Assembly: GCA_002409745.1 (NCBI GenBank) | Contig: DHOU01000038.1 | Coordinates: forward strand, 109,830-135,515 | Direction: 5' to 3' | DNA: 25,686 nucleotides | Source of the DNA: Bacteroidales bacterium UBA5382 | GTDB taxonomy: Bacteria; Bacteroidota; Bacteroidia; Bacteroidales; Dysgonomonadaceae | Shown here: positions 16,359 to 23,541 of the stretch, in pieces | Numbering within the stretch: the stretch's first letter is position 1 | Layout of the letters: each line of letters starts with the position of its first letter | Notes under the pieces: generated by a model | What the model was told of the DNA's origin: nothing | The model's input: the letters and a program-made list of their open reading frames with translations, nothing else | The model's database searches: none | Position numbers and translations under genes: made by a program

Positions 16359-17636
16359 TTATTGTTTGGATACCGTAAAAACATGCCGGTTTTCACGATA
16401 CGCATAGTCTATTTGCAAGCGGCTGATCTTGCCAATTCCTTTTGCGATGGCCAGTCCCAATCCGGAAGAGCCTTTTTGAGTCGTTTGGCGATAAAAGCGT
16501 TCGAAGATCTTTTCTTCATCCAACGGCCCGTCCGAAGCCGTGTTGCTCACGACGAATGCATCCGGCGTCATGCTGACGGATATTTCCGAGCCCGCATCGC
16601 TGTAGATATATGCATTTTTAAGCAGGTTAACCACAATGATATCGGCCAGCGAATCGTTCATCGTATGGATAAATGCTTCGCGAATATCCGTTTTTACCCG
16701 GATGTTTTTGTGCGAATACGCTTCCGCGAATATCCCGAGATGCTTTTCCACCAAAACGTCGAATGAAATAGGGGCGGCTTCGGGAAACTGATCGTTATCG
16801 ATTTTCGAAAGCAACAGCAAGCTTTTATTCATTTTGATGATTTGGTTAAGCGTGTGGCGCGTCTTCATGATTTCGTTTAAATCGTTTTCCGATAGGGTAG
16901 GAGACTCATCGGCAAGTATTTCCAATCGGTTCATCGATACGGCCAACGGCGTTTGCATTTCGTGTGAAGCATTACCGATAAACTCTTTCTGCTGTTCGAA
17001 GGCTTCCTGCGACTTGCGGGTGAAGTCCGTCACGGTACGATTCAGTTTTTGAAATTCCGAAATGTTCGTCGGATTGTCGAGCGGCTTATTCGAGGTGTGG
17101 GGGTTATAGTTTTCCAGCCAGTGTATCACCTTGTAAAAAGGACGCATGTTGCGGCGGAACACGGCGACGATTACCGCGATCAACAGGATAAGCATAGACG
17201 TGTATAAAAGGATGATGAGGTAAAGCAGCGACTCTGCGAAATCGTCTTTTTCGAAGGAAGGCTGTGCGACGATCACTTCATAAAACCGCCCGTCGGGATT
17301 CTGAAAAACCGTGCGCAATACGCGCGAAAGAACGGTTTCTTCCATTTCCGACAAATAAAAGGTTTCCGACGAAAAGCGGTTATCCGGATGCGCTTCGGCA
17401 TAACCGGGCGTAACCTCCGCGATGACCAAATTAGGCGATCCGAATGTCTTTGAGGGATCCGGCATATTCCCCGATAATGATTGTTTGATCACCATTTCAG
17501 CCATGTCTTCGAGCGATTCGTCCATCTCATCGTTCAACTCCTTCATTAACGTAATGTAAGTCAACAATGCCCATACGCCGAGCAAGAAGAAGACGGAAAG
17601 AGAGATACTCCCAATGATTTTATAAATCAGCTTCAT
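16359..17636 (-). CDS. Two-component sensor histidine kinase
   Basis: A 425-residue membrane kinase. Membrane helix 1 (about 7-30), periplasmic sensor region (about 31-135), helix 2 (about 137-160), a linker, then HisKA with the phosphoacceptor in FIGNASHEMQTPLA (H225). The ATP-binding domain has the N box NLLKNAYIYSD, F box IFERFYR and G2 box SSGLGLAIAK; the G1 box is degenerate (VVSNTASDGP). It overlaps the response-regulator gene by 4 nt (ATGA type). The signal is unknown; control of PepSY-like envelope proteins suggests an envelope cue. Confidence 0.92.
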   Translation of the reverse strand: MKLIYKIIGSISLSVFFLLGVWALLTYITLMKELNDEMDESLEDMAEMVIKQSLSGNMPDPSKTFGSPNLVIAEVTPGYAEAHPDNRFSSETFYLSEMEETVLSRVLRTVFQNPDGRFYEVIVAQPSFEKDDFAESLLYLIILLYTSMLILLIAVIVAVFRRNMRPFYKVIHWLENYNPHTSNKPLDNPTNISEFQKLNRTVTDFTRKSQEAFEQQKEFIGNASHEMQTPLAVSMNRLEILADESPTLSENDLNEIMKTRHTLNQIIKMNKSLLLLSKIDNDQFPEAAPISFDVLVEKHLGIFAEAYSHKNIRVKTDIREAFIHTMNDSLADIIVVNLLKNAYIYSDAGSEISVSMTPDAFVVSNTASDGPLDEEKIFERFYRQTTQKGSSGLGLAIAKGIGKISRLQIDYAYRENRHVFTVSKQ

Positions 17637-18307
17637 GTCTCGACAAATTTGTATCCGAACCCGTAAACCGATTTTATTTCGGCCGAAGCGCCCGATTCGG
17701 AGAGTTTTTTGCGCACATTTTTAATTTGCGCATAGATAAAATCGAAGTTATCGGTTTGATCGATATGGTCGCCCCACACATTTTCGGCCAGCGCTTCTTT
17801 ATGGATAAGCCGGTTGGGACGGTACATGAAAAACAACAAGATATCGTATTCTTTGCGGCTCAAATCCAACGGCCGATCATCCACAAATGCCTGAAAAGCT
17901 GACTCGTCTATGTCGATATTGGCAAAAGAGAGCCTTGTTTGACTGTTGTTGTTTCGACGGATGAGGCTTTTCACCCGGGCAACCAGTTCTTCTATATGGA
18001 ACGGTTTTGCGAGATAATCATCCGCGCCCAAATTTAGCCCCGTCACCTTATCGTCGATCGAGTCTTTCGCTGAAATGATAAGCACCCGATCCTTTTTTCC
18101 CATCTTTTTGATCTGTTGCAACAGTTCGAGGCCGTTACCGTCGGGGAGCATGATGTCCAACAAAATGCAATCGTAGTCGTAGACGCCGAACTTTCGCTTG
18201 GCGGAAGAACAGTCTTCGGCTGTTTCCACGACAAAACGCTCTTTGGTTAGCGCCCGTTCGAGAATCTCGCGCATCGAAGGCTCATCTTCAATAATCAACA
18301 CTTTCAT
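17633..18307 (-). CDS. OmpR-family response regulator
   Basis: A 224-residue regulator: receiver domain with acidic pair E7/D8, phosphoacceptor D51 (CILLDIMLPDG) and K101 (LAKPF), then a C-terminal OmpR/PhoB winged helix ending in SVYGFGYKFVET. The ATG at 18307 gives the canonical MKVLIIEDE start; an in-frame extension to 18409 would run across the promoter and operator. The operator repeat upstream suggests autoregulation. Confidence 0.94.
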   Translation of the reverse strand: MKVLIIEDEPSMREILERALTKERFVVETAEDCSSAKRKFGVYDYDCILLDIMLPDGNGLELLQQIKKMGKKDRVLIISAKDSIDDKVTGLNLGADDYLAKPFHIEELVARVKSLIRRNNNSQTRLSFANIDIDESAFQAFVDDRPLDLSRKEYDILLFFMYRPNRLIHKEALAENVWGDHIDQTDNFDFIYAQIKNVRKKLSESGASAEIKSVYGFGYKFVET

Positions 18308-18330
18308 ATTCTTTTGTTTATTTCCGACTG

Positions 18331-18363
18331 CAAAATTAATCGGAATTCTGAATAAAACCTGAA
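18331..18363 (-). promoter_or_regulatory. Autoregulated promoter of the two-component operon
   Basis: On the minus strand: TTCAGGTT-TTA-TTCAGAAT (18363 down to 18345), 6 bp, then the -7 box TAATTTTG (18338-18331), 24 nt before the ATG. The 19-bp site matches the PepSY operon site at 16 of 19 positions with the same internal spacing and nearly the same distance to the -7 box. Confidence 0.68.
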
Positions 18364-18588
18364 AAACAGGATAACAAGTCCTTTCGAAAGTTGAATTACC
18401 TATTTTCAAGAGTGAGGCAAGCAGTTTCTATTTTACGCCTGCGCCCGACTATTGCTTTTACCGCCGCCGTTATTTTCGCGATGGCGAAATTTAATACGAA
18501 CTTAGATAAAAAAGTCGGAATTTTATGTACCTGTTGGCTGGAAATACATACATAAACGGATTTATTTCTTCAGATCCATAAAATATTC
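18364..18588. other. Intergenic region without a supported gene
   Basis: About 225 bp between the response-regulator promoter and the 11-bp dyad. A 24-codon ATG frame at 18481-18555 has no signal, family match or promoter and is not called. No terminator or repeat was seen. Confidence 0.5.
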
Positions 18589-18628
18589 TTTCCGTGCAAG
18601 GATATTGCACGGAAAAGCTTTATTTTTG
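18589..18628 (+). promoter_or_regulatory. 27-bp dyad beside a -7 box
   Basis: TTTCCGTGCAA (18589-18599), GGATA, TTGCACGGAAA (18605-18615): a perfect 11-bp inverted repeat. Five bases later comes TATTTTTG (18621-18628), a perfect TAnnTTTG box. The dyad covers the -33 to -15 region, so it looks like an operator. The small membrane-protein gene starts 60 nt downstream. Confidence 0.6.
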
Positions 18629-18687
18629 TATGAAAAATTTATTTATTTCTTCTTTAGTGCTTTCTTGCTAATTTATTAATTAAAATA

Positions 18688-18837
18688 ATGAAAAAGGTTA
18701 TCGTTATAATTGCGTTGTTTCTAATCGTTTTTAATATACTTGCTTTTTTCTTTTTTGAATAAAAAAGCATCTCTCTGATATTGAATTTGTTTTCTCTGGC
18801 AATTATTATCTTTTTATGCTATAAAGATATGCACTAA
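18688..18837 (+). pseudogene. Small two-helix membrane protein with an internal stop codon
   Basis: The ATG at 18688 opens 24 codons (MKKVIVIIALFLIVFNILAF, then FFFE) ending at TAA 18760-18762. The same frame continues for 24 more codons (KSISLILNLFSLAIIIFLCY, then KDMH) to TAA 18835-18837. The second half is again a hydrophobic helix with a charged end, and the other frames are not protein-like. A single A-to-T change in a GAA AAA AAA context would explain the stop. Either the gene is dead, or a 24-residue one-helix peptide is still made, or the stop is read through. The promoter with the 27-bp dyad lies upstream. Function unknown. Confidence 0.55.
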
Positions 18838-18896
18838 TATAATAATCATTCGTGTAAAATAACGTTGTTTTAACCTATCAAATCAACCAAAAGTAC

Positions 18897-18904
18897 TACT
18901 TTTG
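18897..18904 (+). promoter_or_regulatory. -7 box before the broken lipoprotein gene
   Basis: TACTTTTG, a perfect TAnnTTTG match, about 100 nt upstream of the ATG at 19005. No good -33 box was seen. Confidence 0.45.
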
Positions 18905-19004
18905 CACATATAAATTTAAACAACAAATTGAGTAAAAATAATTTATTATTTTGAAAAAGGCATTCTCGAAAGAAGGTATTTAAGTGATTAGAATTCAAAA
19001 CGGC

Positions 19005-19626
19005 ATGAAACAAAAATCAATCTTTTGTTAGCTGTTATTTTATTGATATCCTGTCAAAGGGAAGAACCTGTGTCCCCAGCATCCGAAAAGATGTACAGCT
19101 ACGTCTATAACGGCGCATATTCCATATCCGATATACATTTATATGCCGGACAGAAAGGAGAAATAAAAACGGTTACAGAGACAGAAGTGCAGAAATTCTT
19201 TTTAGCCTCTTTTGATCATCTCGGTATTCAAAAAATCGTCATCGATCTGAAAAAGGATTCGTTATACGAAGTTTCAAGTAATCTAAAACAGGCTTATAAG
19301 ACAGCGGTAAAGAATGATTCTGTATTCTATCTGAACCGGGGAAAAGGAATACAACCGCTTTTCGGAGGAGTACTAAGTGGCGACAGAGATATTGCCAATG
19401 TTTTTATTTTTACCGATATCAGGATGAATACACACGGATTACATCATCCGGAAGTGTATTGGGCTATTTGACCTATGAAGATAATTTTGCTATGGAAAAT
19501 TTAAAATGCATCGGCCAAGATTACAGTTTTACTTCTCCCGAGGAGATGAAAAATAAAAATGACGTCGTATGTTGGGTAAATGTAGAATATCGTTTAAACA
19601 AAGTTCAAAATAAAGTGAGGCGGTAA
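19005..19626 (+). pseudogene. Lipoprotein gene with two frameshifts
   Basis: The ATG at 19005 reads MKQKSIFC and stops at TAG (19029-19031). One extra T in the T run at 19023-19026 would give MKQKSIFLLAVILLISC, a standard lipoprotein signal with lipobox (LISC). The long frame then runs from 19025 to a TGA at 19469-19471. Removing one AC from the ACACAC at 19430-19435 restores a frame reading RITSSGSVLGYLTYEDNF and onward to TAA 19624-19626. The repaired protein would have about 206 residues. No domain is recognised. Both lesions are at simple repeats, so phase variation or sequencing error is possible as well as decay. Confidence 0.68.
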
Positions 19627-19949
19627 GTAGATAGAAATATGAATAAAAGGATTTCAAAAGGTATTTCTCAAAAAAAAATAAAGACGGAACCTCATTGGAA
19701 TGAAGGGAAGGAAGGCCTGTAGGTCGGTTCATTAGCTGATTGTGTCGGTCGGAATGGCGGAAGAATCGACAGGAGCAGGAAGTGAAATGCATATTCTTGC
19801 CGCAAAAGAGTTTCAATAACAGCCTCGTTTCGTTAAACGGGGTAGGGGGAGCGTGTTTAAAAACCTAAAAATGGAGAGGCAACCCACTTCTCTTTACTAA
19901 ATTATCGTAATAGCCTATTTATTCGGGAATCTGTTATAATAATATTATG
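19627..19949. other. Intergenic region upstream of the TonB receptor
   Basis: No supported gene. An ATG at 19639 opens only 27 codons, rich in lysine, with no recognisable leader. No terminator with a T-run was found. The last part is AT-rich and leads into the receptor promoter. Confidence 0.45.
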
Positions 19950-19957
19950 TACTTTTG
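19950..19957 (+). promoter_or_regulatory. -7 box of the TonB receptor gene
   Basis: TACTTTTG, a perfect TAnnTTTG match, 23 nt before the ATG, so the leader would be very short. No clear -33 TTTG is present. Confidence 0.6.
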
Positions 19958-19980
19958 GGGCAATAAATTCAATTGCTAAA

Positions 19981-22464
19981 ATGAAACAAACACTTCTGGT
20001 GGCCATATTCTGTCTGGTCGGAAATGCATTATTTGCTCAAAGAACAGGAACGGTAAAAGGCCAGGTCACTGTAGAAAGTGACGGACAACCTCTCTCTTAT
20101 GTGACCGCTTCGGTAGCGGTTACCGATAAACCCGACGCTTCCGTTAAAAAGTTTGCCACCGACGAAAAAGGAAACTTCTCCGTCTCTCTGCCGGCGGGAA
20201 AGTATCTTATTACCTTTCAGTTTATGGGCATGGACAACCGCACGGTTCCGGTAGAGATTACCGGCGAGTCACCTATCGTTGATTTAGGAAAAATTGAAAT
20301 GACGGAAAGTTCCGTCGAGTTGGGCGAGGTGAGTGTAACGGCTCAACGTCCGCTTGTGAAAGTGGATATCGATAAACTTACCTACAATGTGAAGGAAGAT
20401 CCTGAGGCTCCTACATCGAGCGTATTGGATCTCTTGCGAAAAGTCCCTTTGGTGACCGTAGATGCCGAAGACAAGATTCAAGTGAAAGGTTCTTCGAGCT
20501 TCAAGATTTATCTGAACGGGAAACCCTCCAACATGGTGACGAACAATCCCTCGCAAGTCCTTAAAAGCATGCCGGCCAACAGCATTAAAGATATTGAAGT
20601 TATTACCGACCCCGGCGCCAAATACGATGCCGAAGGCGTGAGCGGCATCATCAACATTATTACCGATAAGCGCGTCGACGACGGCTACTCGGGTTCGGTA
20701 GGAGCGAATGCCGATACGAACAAGGGATACGGCGGCAACACGTACCTGACGTTAAAATACGGTAAGTTCGGCTTTTCGGGCAACGCCGGTTATAATCACC
20801 ATGCAAGGCCGGCTTCCGAATCGTCTTTCGAGCGTGAAGACCGATCGCCGAACCCGGAGAATATGCTTACGCAAAAAAGTTCGGCTAAAAGTGACGGTAA
20901 CGGCCTTTACCTCGATGGATCTATCAGTTTCGAACCCGATACGATGAATTTGTTCAACTTGTCGGCGTCGCGTTACGGGGGAACGTTCAATTCCTTGTCC
21001 GACCAGGTTGCCCGCTCTACCGGTGCGCGTACCTATTCCTACGATCTCCACAGCCGGTCGGTGTCGGAGTATGGCGGCATTAATCTTTCAGCCGACTATC
21101 AACGGAGTTTTAAAAAGAAGGGCGAGATGCTCACCATGTCGTACCGTTTTGAAAAGAATCCGAGCGGCAGCGAATATGAAAGCGAATATAATCATGTAGA
21201 AGGAGATTTTTATGAAGGTAACGGCCGTAAATTGGAAGATGGTTACCGCCTGAAGAGTGTAAACGATCCGAGGGGAACCGAGCATACGGCGCAAATCGAT
21301 TATGTCAATCCCCTTCATCCCAAACACGAACTGGAAGCCGGACTGAAATATATCTTCCGCGATAATATCAGCCGCGGCGAATACACGTATTATGATGTGC
21401 AGAATGCCGCCTGGTTTGACGACCCCAGCCGTAAAAACGATCTCGACCACGGTCAGCGCATTGCTTCGGGATATGCCGGATACTTTTTCAAAACCGGTAA
21501 AATCGGCATAAAGACCGGATTACGCGGGGAGTATACCGATCAGAATATTCATTTTATGAGTGCGAAAAACGATACGACGGTTCAAACGCATTTCTTCGAT
21601 TTGGTGCCGACGCTTACCTTTTCGTATCAGTTGGGCATGACGCAGACGGTGCGCTTAGGTTATAACATGCGCATTTCGCGTCCCGGTATTTGGGTGCTCA
21701 ATCCTTATGTCAACGATGCAAACCCTTCCGATATCAGTTACGGTAATCCCGATTTGGATTCCGAGCAATCGCATAACTTCAATATCAACTACGGCTCGTT
21801 TTCCCAGAAAATCAATTTCAACGCCACCCTGTCTTATACGTATACAAACAACTCAATCTCTTCTTACAGCTTTGTAAAAGATGGGGTCACAAATAATACC
21901 TATGCCAATATCGGTAAGAATCAATATGTGGGGTTGAATGTGTACGGCAGTTGGTCGCCCTCGCAACTCCTTCGCGCTTACTTGAACGGAAACATCGGTT
22001 ATACCGATTTGCAAAGCAACGAGAATAACAGTTTGCGTAATAGCGGTATTTCGGGACAAGCGTTCACCGGATTGACCTTTACTTTCCCGAAAGAATTCAG
22101 GTTGTCGGCTAACGGCGGCGTTTTTTCCAGTAATGTCGAATTGCAGACGACGCAATCAGCCTATTATTTTTACTCATTGAACGCGACCAAAAGTTTTTTC
22201 GACAAGAAACTCGATATCGGTCTTTCCGCGAACAATATCTTCGGTAAATATCTCCGGCTTAATTCGACGACGGAAGGAGAGGGATTCCGGCAGAAGAGCA
22301 TCTATAATATCCCTATGCGTACCTTGCGGTTAAGCATCACTTACCGTTTCGGAGATTTGAAAACGTCGATTAAGAAGGTGAACCGTACCATCTCCAACGA
22401 TGATGTGAAAGGCGGGGAAAGTTCTCAAGGTCAAGGAAACGTACCGGCAAGCGGCTCCAACTAA
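19981..22464 (+). CDS. TonB-dependent receptor-like outer-membrane beta-barrel protein
   Basis: An 827-residue outer-membrane protein. Signal peptide (residues 1-19, cut near LFAQ), a carboxypeptidase-regulatory-like beta-sandwich (about 23-110: GTVKGQVTV to GNFSVSLPAGKYLITF), a plug domain (about 130-215: VLDLLRKVPLVTVD, IYLNGKPS, IKDIEVITDPGAKYDAEG, GIINIIT), then a barrel of the OMP_b-brl_3 type to about residue 795 and a polar tail (SSQGQGN). There is no SusD partner next to it, which argues against a SusC-type glycan importer; the substrate is unknown. The gene has its own promoter and is followed by trmD after an octamer array. Confidence 0.9.
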   Translation: MKQTLLVAIFCLVGNALFAQRTGTVKGQVTVESDGQPLSYVTASVAVTDKPDASVKKFATDEKGNFSVSLPAGKYLITFQFMGMDNRTVPVEITGESPIVDLGKIEMTESSVELGEVSVTAQRPLVKVDIDKLTYNVKEDPEAPTSSVLDLLRKVPLVTVDAEDKIQVKGSSSFKIYLNGKPSNMVTNNPSQVLKSMPANSIKDIEVITDPGAKYDAEGVSGIINIITDKRVDDGYSGSVGANADTNKGYGGNTYLTLKYGKFGFSGNAGYNHHARPASESSFEREDRSPNPENMLTQKSSAKSDGNGLYLDGSISFEPDTMNLFNLSASRYGGTFNSLSDQVARSTGARTYSYDLHSRSVSEYGGINLSADYQRSFKKKGEMLTMSYRFEKNPSGSEYESEYNHVEGDFYEGNGRKLEDGYRLKSVNDPRGTEHTAQIDYVNPLHPKHELEAGLKYIFRDNISRGEYTYYDVQNAAWFDDPSRKNDLDHGQRIASGYAGYFFKTGKIGIKTGLRGEYTDQNIHFMSAKNDTTVQTHFFDLVPTLTFSYQLGMTQTVRLGYNMRISRPGIWVLNPYVNDANPSDISYGNPDLDSEQSHNFNINYGSFSQKINFNATLSYTYTNNSISSYSFVKDGVTNNTYANIGKNQYVGLNVYGSWSPSQLLRAYLNGNIGYTDLQSNENNSLRNSGISGQAFTGLTFTFPKEFRLSANGGVFSSNVELQTTQSAYYFYSLNATKSFFDKKLDIGLSANNIFGKYLRLNSTTEGEGFRQKSIYNIPMRTLRLSITYRFGDLKTSIKKVNRTISNDDVKGGESSQGQGNVPASGSN

Positions 22465-22540
22465 TCTGCTAATTCGCTAATTTGCTAATCTGCTAATTTG
22501 CTAATCTGCTAATTTATTAATTTGCTAATTATTAATTCGT
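22461..22540. repeat. CTAATYTG octamer array filling the TonB-receptor/trmD gap
   Basis: Ten 8-bp units in register: CTAATCTG, CTAATTCG, CTAATTTG, CTAATCTG, CTAATTTG, CTAATCTG, CTAATTTA, TTAATTTG, CTAATTAT and TAATTCGT. The first unit includes the receptor's TAA stop and the last ends exactly before the trmD ATG at 22541. Because the period is 8, the TAA in successive units falls in all three frames. Confidence 0.88.
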
Positions 22541-23218
22541 ATGCGTATCGATATTCTCAGCGTACTTCCCGAAATGATTGAAGGCGCCATCCATTCATCC
22601 ATATTAAAGCGAGCCCAGGAAAAAGGATTGGCCGAGTTTCATTTGCACAATCTGCGCGATTATTCCACCGACAAGCACCGGCGGGTGGACGATTACCCGT
22701 TTGGGGGAGAGGCGGGCATGGTGATGCAGATCGAGCCGATCGACCGAGTTGTTTCGCTGCTGAAATCGGAACGCGACTACGATGAAGTCATTTTCACGAC
22801 GCCCGACGGCGAACAGTTTAGCCAGTCGCTGGCGAATGAACTTTCGTTATACCGGAACATCATCATTCTGTGCGGCCATTACAAAGGGGTGGATTACCGG
22901 GTGAGGGAGCATTTGGTGACGCGTGAAGTCTCTATCGGCGACTATGTGCTGACCGGCGGCGAGCTTGCTGCGGCCGTCATTGCCGATGCCGTGGTGCGGG
23001 TTATTCCCGGTGTGATCGGCGATGAGCAGTCGGCACTGTCCGATTCGTTTCAGGACAATCTGTTGGCCCCGCCTGTTTATACCCGTCCGGCCGAATACAA
23101 AGGGTGGAAAGTGCCCGATGTGCTGCTGTCGGGGCATGAACGCAAGATATCCGAATGGCGCATGGAGCAGTCGATGGAGCGCACCCAACGGTTGAGACCG
23201 GATTTACTGAAAAGATAA
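22541..23218 (+). CDS. trmD: tRNA (guanine-37-N1)-methyltransferase TrmD
   Basis: A 225-residue SPOUT methyltransferase that methylates N1 of G37 in tRNAs using SAM and so prevents +1 frameshifting. Landmarks: [12 protein letters not shown] start, [16 protein letters not shown], the trefoil-knot SAM site ([32 protein letters not shown]), and catalytic-region [14 protein letters not shown], then [23 protein letters not shown]. Length is normal for the family. The start codon directly abuts the octamer array, which leaves no ordinary leader or Shine-Dalgarno sequence. Confidence 0.96.
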   Translation: MRIDILSVLPEMIEGAIHSSILKRAQEKGLAEFHLHNLRDYSTDKHRRVDDYPFGGEAGMVMQIEPIDRVVSLLKSERDYDEVIFTTPDGEQFSQSLANELSLYRNIIILCGHYKGVDYRVREHLVTREVSIGDYVLTGGELAAAVIADAVVRVIPGVIGDEQSALSDSFQDNLLAPPVYTRPAEYKGWKVPDVLLSGHERKISEWRMEQSMERTQRLRPDLLKR

Positions 23219-23307
23219 AAAGATAAAGATTGAGGAGAGATTGATTTTAAGATTGATATCGTTATAATAATAAAAGTATCGTTTGTCGTCTACCCGCTAC
23301 GGAACGT

Positions 23308-23517
23308 CTCGCAGTCATTCATTAGTGTCTTCCACACATAATGAAGTGTTTCCGAGACATTCATGAATGGCAATTTGCCATTTCGTTATGACTCGCAGCC
23401 ATTCAATAATGACTCAGACACATAAAATTATGACTCAAAGACATTCCGTAATGGCTCGGAGACATAAATGTATGCTCTCAAGCCACTTCGGAGTGTTTCC
23501 GGGACACTTTCGAGCGG
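23308..23517. repeat. Ten-unit degenerate 21-bp array of dyads
   Basis: Ten contiguous units of exactly 21 bp start at 23308, 23329, 23350, 23371, 23392, 23413, 23434, 23455, 23476 and 23497. Each has CAT or CAC at positions 9-11 and in nearly all cases RTG at 18-20, forming an inverted repeat. Examples of the 12-bp core: CATTCATGAATG, CATAAAATTATG, CATAAATGTATG, CACTTCGGAGTG. Between cores lies a second hyphenated palindrome, best seen as ATGGCTCGGAGACAT and ATGGCAATTTGCCAT. A possible weak eleventh unit precedes 23308. The array lies in the 323-bp gap between convergent trmD and hipA. Confidence 0.82.
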
Positions 23518-23541
23518 AATGACGTCTTTTGATACATTAAA

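Noticed and set aside
18308..18409. N-terminal extension of the response regulator
   Set aside because: It would run over the operator and -7 box; the receiver domain begins at the ATG at 18307.
18481..18555. 24-codon ATG frame upstream of the 27-bp dyad
   Set aside because: No promoter, leader, hydrophobic segment or recognisable pattern; could be chance.
19639..19722. 27-codon Lys-rich frame before the TonB receptor, considered as a peptide precursor
   Set aside because: No leader motif, no modification or export gene beside it, and no promoter box at a suitable distance.
23308..23517. CRISPR array
   Set aside because: The units are contiguous, degenerate and only 21 bp, with no unique spacers between identical repeats and no cas gene.
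23308..23526. The 21-bp array read as a coding heptapeptide repeat (pattern MTxxHxx, His at a fixed position)
   Set aside because: One frame is open over most of the array because 21 is a multiple of 3 and CAT/CAC both code for His, but it has a TGA in unit 3, no promoter or leader, and the changes follow the palindrome instead of codon positions.
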